Positions 16,950 to 24,226 of a DNA stretch of 64,000 bases are shown piece after piece. Each line of letters starts with the position of its first letter. Position 1 is the stretch's first letter. The translations under genes were made by a program, and so were the position numbers. A model generated the notes under the pieces. It saw only the letters and a program-made list of their open reading frames with translations, was not told where the DNA came from and ran no database searches. This DNA comes from Actinacidiphila cocklensis (GTDB lineage: Bacteria > Actinomycetota > Actinomycetes > Streptomycetales > Streptomycetaceae), in assembly GCF_907177275.1 (NCBI RefSeq), contig NZ_CAJSLV010000067.1, positions 1-64,000 of the forward strand, in the 5' to 3' direction.

Positions 16950-17666
16950 CTACTCCCGCAGGTACGTTTCGCTGAAGCTGGTGCCGCCGGAGCCGAGTGC
17001 GCCGGTCCGGGCCTCGTAGGCGCCGTTCGACGGGTCGAGCGCGACCGGGCCGAAGGATCCGAGAGAGCTTCCGTTGACGGTGGCCGAGGTGAAGTTGAGG
17101 GTGCCGAAGTTCGGGTAGGCCCCGGTCGGCGACTCGATGATGACCTCGGCGCTGGCCCTCTGGGAGGAGAGGGACTTGCTCGTGGTGTAGGTCCAGCCAC
17201 GCGAGGAGTCGGTCAGCTTCAGGGTGTACTTGCTGCTTCCGGCGTAGGTCACCGAGGCGGTTATGTGGTCGCCCGCCGAAACCGGGTACGAACTGCGGCT
17301 CAGGTAGACCGGGTTCGCCGGGTACATCTCGTACCAGGCCTGGTGTACGGGGCTGCCGCTGGAGCAGTCGGTCGCCACCCCGGTCTGCTCCACGGTGGAC
17401 GAGCCGTACCCGTCGATGCCGACCCAGGGAGCGTAAAGGTCGTCGGTGGAGTTGCAGGTCGCGTTCGCTTCGGTCCAGGCCGCCGAGACCGAAGTGAAAC
17501 CGCTGCCCGTGGCGGCGTACCCGCCCCAGTTGTAACCGTTGATGTTGTAGTGCAAAGGGCGGAAGGACAGTCCCGGTGCGGCCGCCGCGCCGGCCGGCAC
17601 GGCGGGGGCGGCAAGGGCGAGCGCCGCTACCGCAACGGGGGCGACGCGTGTCAGGAATCTGCGCAT
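16950..17666 (-). CDS. Secreted G1-family (eqolisin-like) glutamic peptidase
   Basis: 238 residues with a clear signal peptide (VAPVAVAALALAAPAVPAGAAAA). The mature part is a beta-sandwich typical of G1 glutamic peptidases: NWGGYAATGSGFTSVSAAWT at the start, WVGIDGYGSSTVEQTGV containing the candidate catalytic Gln, QAWYEMYPANPVYL, then ASAEVIIESPTGAYPNFGTL containing the candidate catalytic Glu. G1 enzymes act extracellularly at acidic pH. Length matches the family. The upstream promoter TTGACA-17-GATTCT is plausible. The C39-like peptidase follows on the same strand, and both genes carry a related upstream repeat, suggesting co-regulation. Confidence 0.85.
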   Translation of the reverse strand: MRRFLTRVAPVAVAALALAAPAVPAGAAAAPGLSFRPLHYNINGYNWGGYAATGSGFTSVSAAWTEANATCNSTDDLYAPWVGIDGYGSSTVEQTGVATDCSSGSPVHQAWYEMYPANPVYLSRSSYPVSAGDHITASVTYAGSSKYTLKLTDSSRGWTYTTSKSLSSQRASAEVIIESPTGAYPNFGTLNFTSATVNGSSLGSFGPVALDPSNGAYEARTGALGSGGTSFSETYLRE

Positions 17667-17743
17667 GCTGGCTCCTTCGTAGGGGGATCAGAATGCTCAA
17701 AACGCCACCCCTGGGCCGTGTGCGGAACTTGGGGCGGCAGTAC

Positions 17744-17772
17744 AGAATCACTGACCGTCATGCACCTGTCAA
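17744..17772 (-). promoter_or_regulatory. Candidate promoter of the G1 peptidase gene
   Basis: On the minus strand, TTGACA (17772-17767), a 17-bp spacer and GATTCT (17749-17744) form a good housekeeping-sigma promoter. It lies about 80 bp upstream of the ATG at 17666. Confidence 0.55.
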
Positions 17773-17830
17773 TATGGCATTGCGCGCCGCTGAACTGCCG
17801 TTCCCGAAAGAGGTCTTGGCAGCGCTCCCC

Positions 17831-17930
17831 GACGCTGTAAGTGCCGGATATCGCATCCGTCCTGGTCGCAGCCCTGGTTTCGTGCCGGCGGTGCGCGGTG
17901 GCAGCTGAGCATCCGCTGCGGGGAAGGCTG
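17831..17930 (-). repeat. Diverged repeat copy B, upstream of the G1 gene
   Basis: Partner of 16735-16835. It begins with the shared pattern GACGSTGTAMGTG followed by CGGAYATYGCATCC on the plus strand. The equal spacing to the two peptidase starts suggests duplication of an upstream control region. Confidence 0.45.
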
Positions 17931-17993
17931 CTCGTGGGGCAGCTTCCCGCCGGCTGCGCGGTGAAGTTTCCCTGTGATCTCGGACACTCGTTC

Positions 17994-18247
17994 TTACGTG
18001 GCGAGGGTGTGTCGTTGTCGGGTCTCGTGCGGGGTCAGGTAGCCCCAGTCGGGTGCTTGCGTGGCCTGCGGCTGTTGTAGAAGGTCTCGATGGAGGTGGC
18101 CAGGTCCAGCCAGCAGGGCAGGTAGAGCCGGCCCTGCTCGGTAGGCAGGCAGGTGATGTCTGCGACCAGGCGGGTTCCGGGCCGGGCCGCGGTGAAGTCA
18201 CGGCCGATCAGATCCGGTGCCGGCCGCGCCTGCTCGTCCAGGACCAC
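17994..18247 (-). pseudogene. IS3-family transposase (orfB) remnant
   Basis: The minus strand reads DLIGRDFTAARPGTRLVADI followed by TCLPTEQGRLYLPCWLDLAT, the start of the DDE integrase core of IS3-family transposases. It then jumps directly to ETFYNSRRPR and, after a frame change, to DWGYLTPHETRQRHTLAT with a stop at 17994, which is the C-terminal end. The catalytic centre between these pieces is deleted. No terminal inverted repeats were recognised. Confidence 0.8.
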
Positions 18248-18364
18248 GGGGATGCTTCAGCCCCACCTACGCACGGCGGTTGCGGCGATTGCCTATCGGT
18301 CCATGTCGACCGCTGTCCCGATCGTGGTCTACCGCGGGCCACGGCCTGCTGACAGGCTGGGGCC

Positions 18365-18892
18365 ATGGATCGTATGGGCCTACCTGAGCAAGGGCGTGCT
18401 CTCCAGAAGGCCATGTACGAGGATCTGGAACGGGCGTTCGCGGTGAGTCCGGATCCCATGTACCAGATGCGGGCCCCGTGGCTCGCTCCCCGCACCCTGG
18501 CCGAATGCCACACCGTGGATGGCTCCCTGCAATCGCTCACCCTCGCCTACGGCCCCTGGGACACCGATCAGCCGCACATCCGCGTCACGACCTGGCGTGA
18601 CCTGCCGGGCCAGGACTTCGAGCCCGACGCCCCCGCCGACCTCCTGGACGCCCCGGGCGAGGGCATCACGATCGGCATCGACGGCAATGCGACCGCTGCC
18701 ACTCTCGTACGGCTGGCCAGTACCGCATGGCTGCTGCGCGCGGATCCCGGCCGGGTCCATCTGTTGGCTTCCGGGCGCGGACCGACCGGGGACCTCTCCT
18801 TCGAACCGCTGGCAGACATCAAGCCGGTGATCGACGCCCGCCGCAGGCTCCTGACCTCCACCGTAAAGGGCTTACCCCACCGCGCACCGTGA
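18365..18892 (+). CDS. Conserved hypothetical protein with a TTA codon
   Basis: 175 residues (start MDRMGLPEQGRALQKAMYED), without signal peptide or membrane segment. The composition is normal coding sequence; notable stretches are LTLAYGPWDTDQPHIRVTTW and GITIGIDGNATAATLVRLAS. It carries a TTA leucine codon at 18872-18874, in KGLPHRAP five codons before the stop. TTA is rare in Streptomyces and read by the bldA tRNA, so expression may depend on development. It sits between two transposase remnants, so it could be part of an acquired segment. Function unknown. Confidence 0.7.
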   Translation: MDRMGLPEQGRALQKAMYEDLERAFAVSPDPMYQMRAPWLAPRTLAECHTVDGSLQSLTLAYGPWDTDQPHIRVTTWRDLPGQDFEPDAPADLLDAPGEGITIGIDGNATAATLVRLASTAWLLRADPGRVHLLASGRGPTGDLSFEPLADIKPVIDARRRLLTSTVKGLPHRAP

Positions 18893-18984
18893 TCGTGTGA
18901 CGAGTTCTACGGCACGAGGAAGCTCGGCCTCAACGGACAGCCGTGATCCACAGGTATTGACCATTGCTCGTTCGAGTCTGCGCG

Positions 18985-19148
18985 ACCGGCGATTCGCCAT
19001 CCAGGATCGCCCGGTCACTCGGGTTGAGTTGGACCCGCTATCGGCTCAGTTGTCTGTCCAACACCGCGATCTGACAGTGGAGTGCGAGGATCTCTGCGTC
19101 CTTGGCCCGATCGCTCAGCGGCAGCAGGCGCAGCGCCGCGATCGCCGG
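18985..19148 (-). pseudogene. Integrase-type transposase N-terminal remnant
   Basis: The minus strand reads LSDRAKDAEILALHCQIAVL, then DRQLSR, an in-frame TAG, and RVQLNPSDRAILDG. This is the N-terminal pattern (DAEILALRHQLAVLQRQL...RLTPADRALLA) found in rve-type transposases of actinomycetes. Only about 50 codons remain, with an internal stop. It lies just beyond the end of the M1 aminopeptidase gene. Confidence 0.6.
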
Positions 19149-19149
19149 T

Positions 19150-20580
19150 TCAGTTCCCGGCCGGGAAGGTCGGGGGTTTGGCGGGTGTGTGGAGCCAGAC
19201 CTGGAAGAAGGAGGTCAGGGCTTTGCCGGACAGCCGCTCGGCCAGGTGCTGGAAGTCGGCGATGGTGGCGTTGCCGTAGCGGTGCAGCGTCGGCCACGCC
19301 CTGAGGAGGGCGAGGAAGGCGTGGTCGCCGATGGTGTTCCGGAGCGCCTGGAGGGTGAGTGCGCCGCGATCGTCGACGGCACGGTCGAAGAGGTGCTGAG
19401 GGCCGGGGTTGCCCGGTTCGACGGTCCAGAAGGGGTCGTCGGCGGGGTGGAGGTCGTAGATGTACTGGGCGATCTGCTGCATGGTGGCGACATGCTCGTG
19501 CGCCTCCCACAGCCAGGAGCCGTAGGTGGCGAAGCCCTCGTTCAGCCAGATGTCGGCCCAGCGGGCCAGCGAGACGCTGTCGCCGTACCACTGGTGGGCC
19601 AGCTCGTGGGCGACGACACCGGTGTCGGCGTCATCGGTGAAGTAGGCGGATCCGTAGAAGGCTCGCGTCTGGCTTTCCTGGGCGATTTTGGTGGTGACGT
19701 CCGGGACGTAGCCGCCGGCCGATTCGAAGGGGTACGGGCCGAACCAGCTGCTCAGGAAGTCGACGATCTCGGCGGTTCGTTCGACGGCGGCGCGGGCGTT
19801 GGCGGCGGTGGCGGGGGGCAGGGCGGGGGCGTAGGCGTTGATGACGGGGATGCCGGCCTTCGTGCGGCTGCGGGTGATGTCGAAGTGGCCGACAGCGAGG
19901 GTGGCCAGGTAGGTGGCTTCCGGTTCGCTCTCGTGCCAGTGGTAGGTGGTCCAGCCGTTCGCGGTGCGCCGGCTGACCAACAGCCCGTTGCTGATGCCCT
20001 GGTCACCGTCAGGGACCTGGACGCGTACGTCGTAGGTGGCCTTGTCCAGGGGGTGGTCGTTACTGGGGAACCACCACCACGCCGACTCCGGCTCGTTGGC
20101 GGCCACTGCGCCGTCGGGTGTGCGCTGCCAGGCGGTGAAGCCATAGCGCTTCACCGTGGACGGGACGCCGGAATAGGTGACGGCGACGGTGAACCGGTGG
20201 CCTTCGGGGAGGGTGCGGGCGGGGGTGACGACCAGTTCTTGTTCGCCGCCGGCGGTGAAGTGGGCGGGGCGTCCGTCGACGGTGACAGCGGTGGTCGTCA
20301 AGGCGAAGTCCAGGTCGAATCGGGTCAGGCCCTGGGTGGCGGTGGCGGTGATCAGGGCGGTGCCGTGGAGGCGGTCCGTGGCGGGCTGGTAGTTCACGTC
20401 GAGGTCGTAGTGGGAGACGTCGTAGCCGCCGTTGCCGTAGGTGGGGTAGTACGGGTCGCCCATGCCGGGGGCGCCCGGGCCCGCGGCGGCGGCCCCGGCC
20501 GGGGCCGCCGGGGCCGCCGGGATCGCCAGCAGCACGCTCAGCGCCGTGGCAACGGCGGACGCGATCACTCCGGTAGGCAC
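19150..20580 (-). CDS. Secreted M1-family zinc metallopeptidase
   Basis: 476 residues with an export signal (ASAVATALSVLLAIPAAPAA). The N-terminal beta domain (about 40-230, starting YDVSHYDLDVNYQPATDRL) precedes the thermolysin-like catalytic domain. The zinc site HELAHQWYGD has His325, Glu326 and His329, with the third ligand in WADIWLNEGFATYG (Glu348), the standard HExxH-18-E spacing. The C-terminal ERAP-like domain of large M1 enzymes is absent, so this is the short actinobacterial form. It is probably an extracellular aminopeptidase. The GTG at 20580 is chosen because GGAGG lies 7-8 bp upstream; upstream in-frame GTGs also exist. Confidence 0.88.
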   Translation of the reverse strand: MPTGVIASAVATALSVLLAIPAAPAAPAGAAAAGPGAPGMGDPYYPTYGNGGYDVSHYDLDVNYQPATDRLHGTALITATATQGLTRFDLDFALTTTAVTVDGRPAHFTAGGEQELVVTPARTLPEGHRFTVAVTYSGVPSTVKRYGFTAWQRTPDGAVAANEPESAWWWFPSNDHPLDKATYDVRVQVPDGDQGISNGLLVSRRTANGWTTYHWHESEPEATYLATLAVGHFDITRSRTKAGIPVINAYAPALPPATAANARAAVERTAEIVDFLSSWFGPYPFESAGGYVPDVTTKIAQESQTRAFYGSAYFTDDADTGVVAHELAHQWYGDSVSLARWADIWLNEGFATYGSWLWEAHEHVATMQQIAQYIYDLHPADDPFWTVEPGNPGPQHLFDRAVDDRGALTLQALRNTIGDHAFLALLRAWPTLHRYGNATIADFQHLAERLSGKALTSFFQVWLHTPAKPPTFPAGN

Positions 20581-20798
20581 AGGGATCCTCCAGCGGACAC
20601 GGCTCGCCCCGGTCACCACAAGGTTGGTCTCCCGGCCGACCCTAGAAGGGCTCGCGCGCACCGGCCACCCGTCCTGCTCCGAACGGGACCGTGGCCACCC
20701 GCTCCTCGGCAACCGGGACCGCATCGTGGACCCCGGACAGTGGCTCCAGGTCCAGTTCGAGCTCCGACTCCGCCGACGACGCCGTTGCGGTTGCCACC

Positions 20799-20925
20799 GG
20801 TGGTGACCGAGCCGAAGCCCAGCTCCTGGGGCAGAAACTTCCAGCGGATCCCGCTGTCCAGCACGCACAGGATCCCGCGCAGCACCCTGCGACCATCCAG
20901 ACGCTGACGACCCGGACGCCGCGGA
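20799..20925 (-). pseudogene. IS5-family transposase remnant
   Basis: The minus strand encodes RQRLDGRRVLRGILCVLDSG followed by IRWKFLPQELGFGS, the N-terminal DUF4096-like segment of IS5-family transposases (usually DRRVLTGILFVL..GIPWEYLPQEMGFGSG). No start, catalytic core or terminal repeats are left. The surrounding 20581-21249 shows no other recognisable gene. Confidence 0.7.
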
Positions 20926-21249
20926 TTGCGCGGGACGAATCGATCCTTTGTCCAGGAGCCGTCAGGCGTCCCTCGCCGGGCGGGAATCGGGACCGGAATG
21001 ATCGGAGCGGCATCCGTCGGTCGGGGATGGCCCACCCGAGAAGGTGCAGGGTCATCACTGCCGGGACCGCTGCGCTCGCTCACCGACTGGGCATCACATG
21101 AGCGCCCACACATGGGATGTCGACGCCTCCAGATCGCGTCTGACGGCCAATTCTCCCGACCCCGGGGAGCATCACCTTCGAGGCTCGACGGTGGATCCAG
21201 GTGCACCGAGGCCTTGACAGGAGCGCCGCGATGGGCGAACTTCGTATGC

Positions 21250-21270
21250 GAGCGTTATGTTAACGCTCAC
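21250..21270. promoter_or_regulatory. LacI-type operator (TTAGCGCTAA class)
   Basis: GAGCGTTA (21250-21257) and TAACGCTC (21261-21268) form an inverted repeat around TGT. The right part, ATGTTAACGCTCAC, differs by one base from the operator ATGTTAGCGCTCAC at 45913. It lies about 580 bp upstream of the truncated GH54 gene and is probably the remains of a regulated promoter for the 21.8-25.9 kb glycosidase genes. Confidence 0.6.
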
Positions 21271-21840
21271 TTTACCGTGGTTCGCGGGATGCCGGTCCTC
21301 GCTGCCGCGGTTGTCCGTGCAGCGCCCAGGCGCTGACAGCGGATCCTTCCCCCCACGCTAGGAGATTGGCATCCCATGTCCCGGTACCAGATGCACCATG
21401 CCGTGGCGCGCCGCCTGCCGCCGGTTCGATCACGACCGCCAGGGTAGCGAGGCCGGGAGCACCGATGCGGCGGCCCACTGCACCCTCGGCAGCGGGCAGA
21501 GCATCAGCCGGGGCCGCAGCAGAACCCTGAGGACCTGCGGGCCAACGTGACCACCAGAAACGTCGCCCCCACGCGGCGGGTCACTACAGCCGCCGGCCTC
21601 GGCCACCTTCGGATTCCTCGCTACCGGCGCGGCATCCGCTCCCATCCTCACCAGCACCAGCACCAGCCCCTGGGCTACGGCGGGGCCTGAACGCCGACAG
21701 CACTCCTCCTGCTGCCTGCCGTCTCCCCCCGTCCGGGTGGCCTTCGCCGCCCGCCCCAGAGCTGCCTCTTCCCTTGGCCGGCCATTTCCGGCGCAGGCAG
21801 CTTCGTGCGCAAATCCCCCGCGTTCCCAAGGAGGACGCTG
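21271..21840. other. Long gap with no recognisable gene
   Basis: About 570 bp. Short open frames exist on both strands, but none shows a domain, ribosome-binding site or coding logic. It may be eroded coding sequence between the operator and the GH54 remnant. AAGGAGG at its right edge is the ribosome-binding site of the next ORF. Confidence 0.4.
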
Positions 21841-22191
21841 ATGTCGTCATCAGCAACTGCCCGGCTCTCACGCCACGTCAGAAAATGGGCGGCCGCCGGG
21901 CGTGCGGCCGCAGCTCTCGCGGCCGGGCTCCTCGTCAATGGCACGACCACGTCGCAGGCCGCGGGCTCGCTGCCCTGTGACATCCACCAGTCCGGCGGTA
22001 CGCCCTGCGTTGCCCCGCAGGACTCCTTCTGCTCCGGCACGACCTGCCTGATCACCGCGATCTACCACCAGTCAGGCCGCGGCAACGACCTCACCCAGGC
22101 ACCCCCCGGCGGTGCGGCAGCCGGCCCGGACAACCTCGCCACCGGGGCCGGCTCGCCCGCAGCCCGGGCACGCTCCATCGTCGTTCCCTGA
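21841..22191 (+). pseudogene. Truncated GH54 alpha-L-arabinofuranosidase (duplicate remnant)
   Basis: 116 residues that still have a good AAGGAGG ribosome-binding site, ATG and signal peptide (AAALAAGLLVNGTTTSQA). The mature part LPCDIHQSGGTPCVAPQDSF matches the start of the intact GH54 at 24227, but about 40 residues (the STVRALYGTYTG region) are missing in frame. It then follows CLITAIYHQSGRGNDL before diverging and stopping. All catalytic residues are absent, so it can only yield a small secreted peptide. It is most likely a decayed duplicate of the neighbouring arabinofuranosidase. Confidence 0.8.
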
Positions 22192-22239
22192 CCAGCCCGG
22201 ACCGACGCATCCCCCTACCAAGGCCCAGGAGAGAGAACC

Positions 22240-24174
22240 ATGACACCACGACACGGCGAAGCAACGGCCCCGAAGCCGGTGTCCCCGTCCCGGCGAGCTG
22301 TACTGGCGGGGTTGGGCGTAGTGCCGATCCTCGCGGTCGCATTGCCGTCCGCCAGGGCGACCGCCGCGGCCGCGGCCGCCGTGGTCGTCGACCCGTCCGC
22401 GCGGCGGCAGACGATTCGCGGCTTCGGTGGCATGAACCACCCGGAATGGGCCGGCGACCTGACCGCCGCCCAGCGCGACACCGCGTTCGGCAACAGCGCG
22501 GGCCAGCTGGGGTTCTCCATCCTGCGGATCCACGTCGACGAGGACCGGTCGAACTGGAGCAAGGAGGTGGCGACGGCCCAGCGCGCGGTCGCCCATGGGG
22601 CGATCGTCTTCGCCTCGCCGTGGAATCCCCCGGCGAACATGGTTGAGACCTTCACTCGCGGCAGCCAGACCAACGCCCAGCGCCTGCGGTACGACATGTA
22701 CGGCGCCTACGCCCAGCACCTGAACGACTTCACCCAGTTCATGAAGGACAACGGGGTGGATCTGTATGCCATCTCGATCCAGAACGAGCCCGACTACGCC
22801 TCGACCTGGACGTGGTGGACCGCGAGCGAGATCGTCACCTTCCTGCGGAACAACGCCGGTTCGATCAGCACCAGGGTCATCGCACCGGAGTCCTTCCAGT
22901 ACATCAAGAGCATGTCCGACCCGATCCTCAACGACTCCACAGCACTGGCCACCATGGACATTCTCGGCGCCCACCTGTACGGCACAGCGTTCTCGAACTT
23001 CCCCTACCCCCTGTTCCAGCAGAAGGGGCAGGGCAAGGAACTGTGGATGACCGAGGTCTACTACCCCAACAGCACCGATTCCGCGGACCTGTGGCCCGCG
23101 GCGCTCGGCGTCGGGGAGCACATGCACCACGCGATGGTGGACGCCGAATTCCAGGCGTACGTGTGGTGGTACATCCGGCGCAGCTACGGCCCGATGCGCG
23201 AAGACGGGCAGATCAGCAAGCGCGGCGCCATCATGGCGCACTTCTCGAAGTTCGTCCGCCCGGGATACGTGCGCATCAACGCGGCCTCGAACCCGCAGAC
23301 GAACGTCTACACGTCCGCCTATACAGGTGGCTCCACGGTGGTCATCGTGGCCGTCAACAAGGCGACCAGCGCGGTGAGCCAGCAGTTCACCCTGGCGAAC
23401 ACCTCTCCGTCCAGCGTGGCCTCCTACGTGACCGACGCCGGCAGGACCCTCGCGTCCCTGAGCGGGCCCAGCCTGGCCAACGGCACCCTCACCGCCTCAC
23501 TGCCCGCGCAGAGCGTCACCACCTTCGTCGTCTCCGTCGGCTCCTCCTCCGGCAACGACACCCAGGCGCCGAGCACGCCCGGGACCCTCACCGCCTCCCA
23601 GGTCACGAGCACCTCCGTCACCCTGAGCTGGGCAGCATCCACCGACAACACCGCCGTGACCGGCTACGACGTGGTACGGCTCAGCGGCAGCACCGAGACC
23701 GCCGCCGCGTCCTCCACCACCAACCAGGCCACCGTCACCGGCCTGACCGCCGGCACCGCCTACACCTTCGCGGTCTACGCGCGCGACGCGGCAGGCAACC
23801 GCTCGTCCCGCAGTTCCACCGTCGGCGTCACCACCAGCACCGGCACCTCGACGGGGGGCTGCGGGGTCGGCTACCGGGTCACGAGCAGTTGGAGCGGTGG
23901 CTTCCAGGGCGAACTGGTGATACAGAACACCGGCACTGCCGCCCTCGACGGCTGGACCCTCACCTTCTCCTTCACCGCCGGACAGACCATCACGCAGATG
24001 TGGGGCGGAACCGCCGCCCAGAGCGGAGGCGCGGTGACCGTGACCCCGGCCGACTACACCCGTTCCATTCCCTCCGGCGGGTCCATCACCGTCGGCTTCC
24101 TCGCCGACCAGGGCAGCACCAACCCCGCACCGACCGGCTTCACGCTCAACGGTGGCGCCTGCACGACCGCCTGA
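22240..24174 (+). CDS. Secreted GH30 xylanase-like enzyme with FN3 and CBM2
   Basis: 644 residues. The N-terminus has a twin-arginine-like signal (PSRRAVLAGLGVVPILAVAL), then a GH30 TIM barrel with its side beta domain (about 45-430). The acid/base is Glu183 in AISIQNEPDY and the nucleophile Glu272 in LWMTEVYYPN. A fibronectin type III linker (about 445-530) and a C-terminal CBM2 (about 540-644, GWTLTFSFTAGQTITQMWGG) follow. GH30 enzymes with this sequence style, like XynC, usually cut glucuronoxylan or related beta-glycans outside the cell. RBS AGGAGAGAG precedes ATG 22240. It lies directly before the GH54 enzyme, likely in one transcript (52 bp apart). Confidence 0.88.
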   Translation: MTPRHGEATAPKPVSPSRRAVLAGLGVVPILAVALPSARATAAAAAAVVVDPSARRQTIRGFGGMNHPEWAGDLTAAQRDTAFGNSAGQLGFSILRIHVDEDRSNWSKEVATAQRAVAHGAIVFASPWNPPANMVETFTRGSQTNAQRLRYDMYGAYAQHLNDFTQFMKDNGVDLYAISIQNEPDYASTWTWWTASEIVTFLRNNAGSISTRVIAPESFQYIKSMSDPILNDSTALATMDILGAHLYGTAFSNFPYPLFQQKGQGKELWMTEVYYPNSTDSADLWPAALGVGEHMHHAMVDAEFQAYVWWYIRRSYGPMREDGQISKRGAIMAHFSKFVRPGYVRINAASNPQTNVYTSAYTGGSTVVIVAVNKATSAVSQQFTLANTSPSSVASYVTDAGRTLASLSGPSLANGTLTASLPAQSVTTFVVSVGSSSGNDTQAPSTPGTLTASQVTSTSVTLSWAASTDNTAVTGYDVVRLSGSTETAAASSTTNQATVTGLTAGTAYTFAVYARDAAGNRSSRSSTVGVTTSTGTSTGGCGVGYRVTSSWSGGFQGELVIQNTGTAALDGWTLTFSFTAGQTITQMWGGTAAQSGGAVTVTPADYTRSIPSGGSITVGFLADQGSTNPAPTGFTLNGGACTTA

Positions 24175-24226
24175 GCATGGTTTCGGCCGACTGCGGAATT
24201 CCAGAGAGAAAAGGAGAGTCCGTACC

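Noticed and set aside
20642..20798. A small minus-strand gene next to the IS5 remnant (ends AGAREPF)
   Set aside because: No start with a ribosome-binding site, no recognisable family, and it runs directly into transposase debris.
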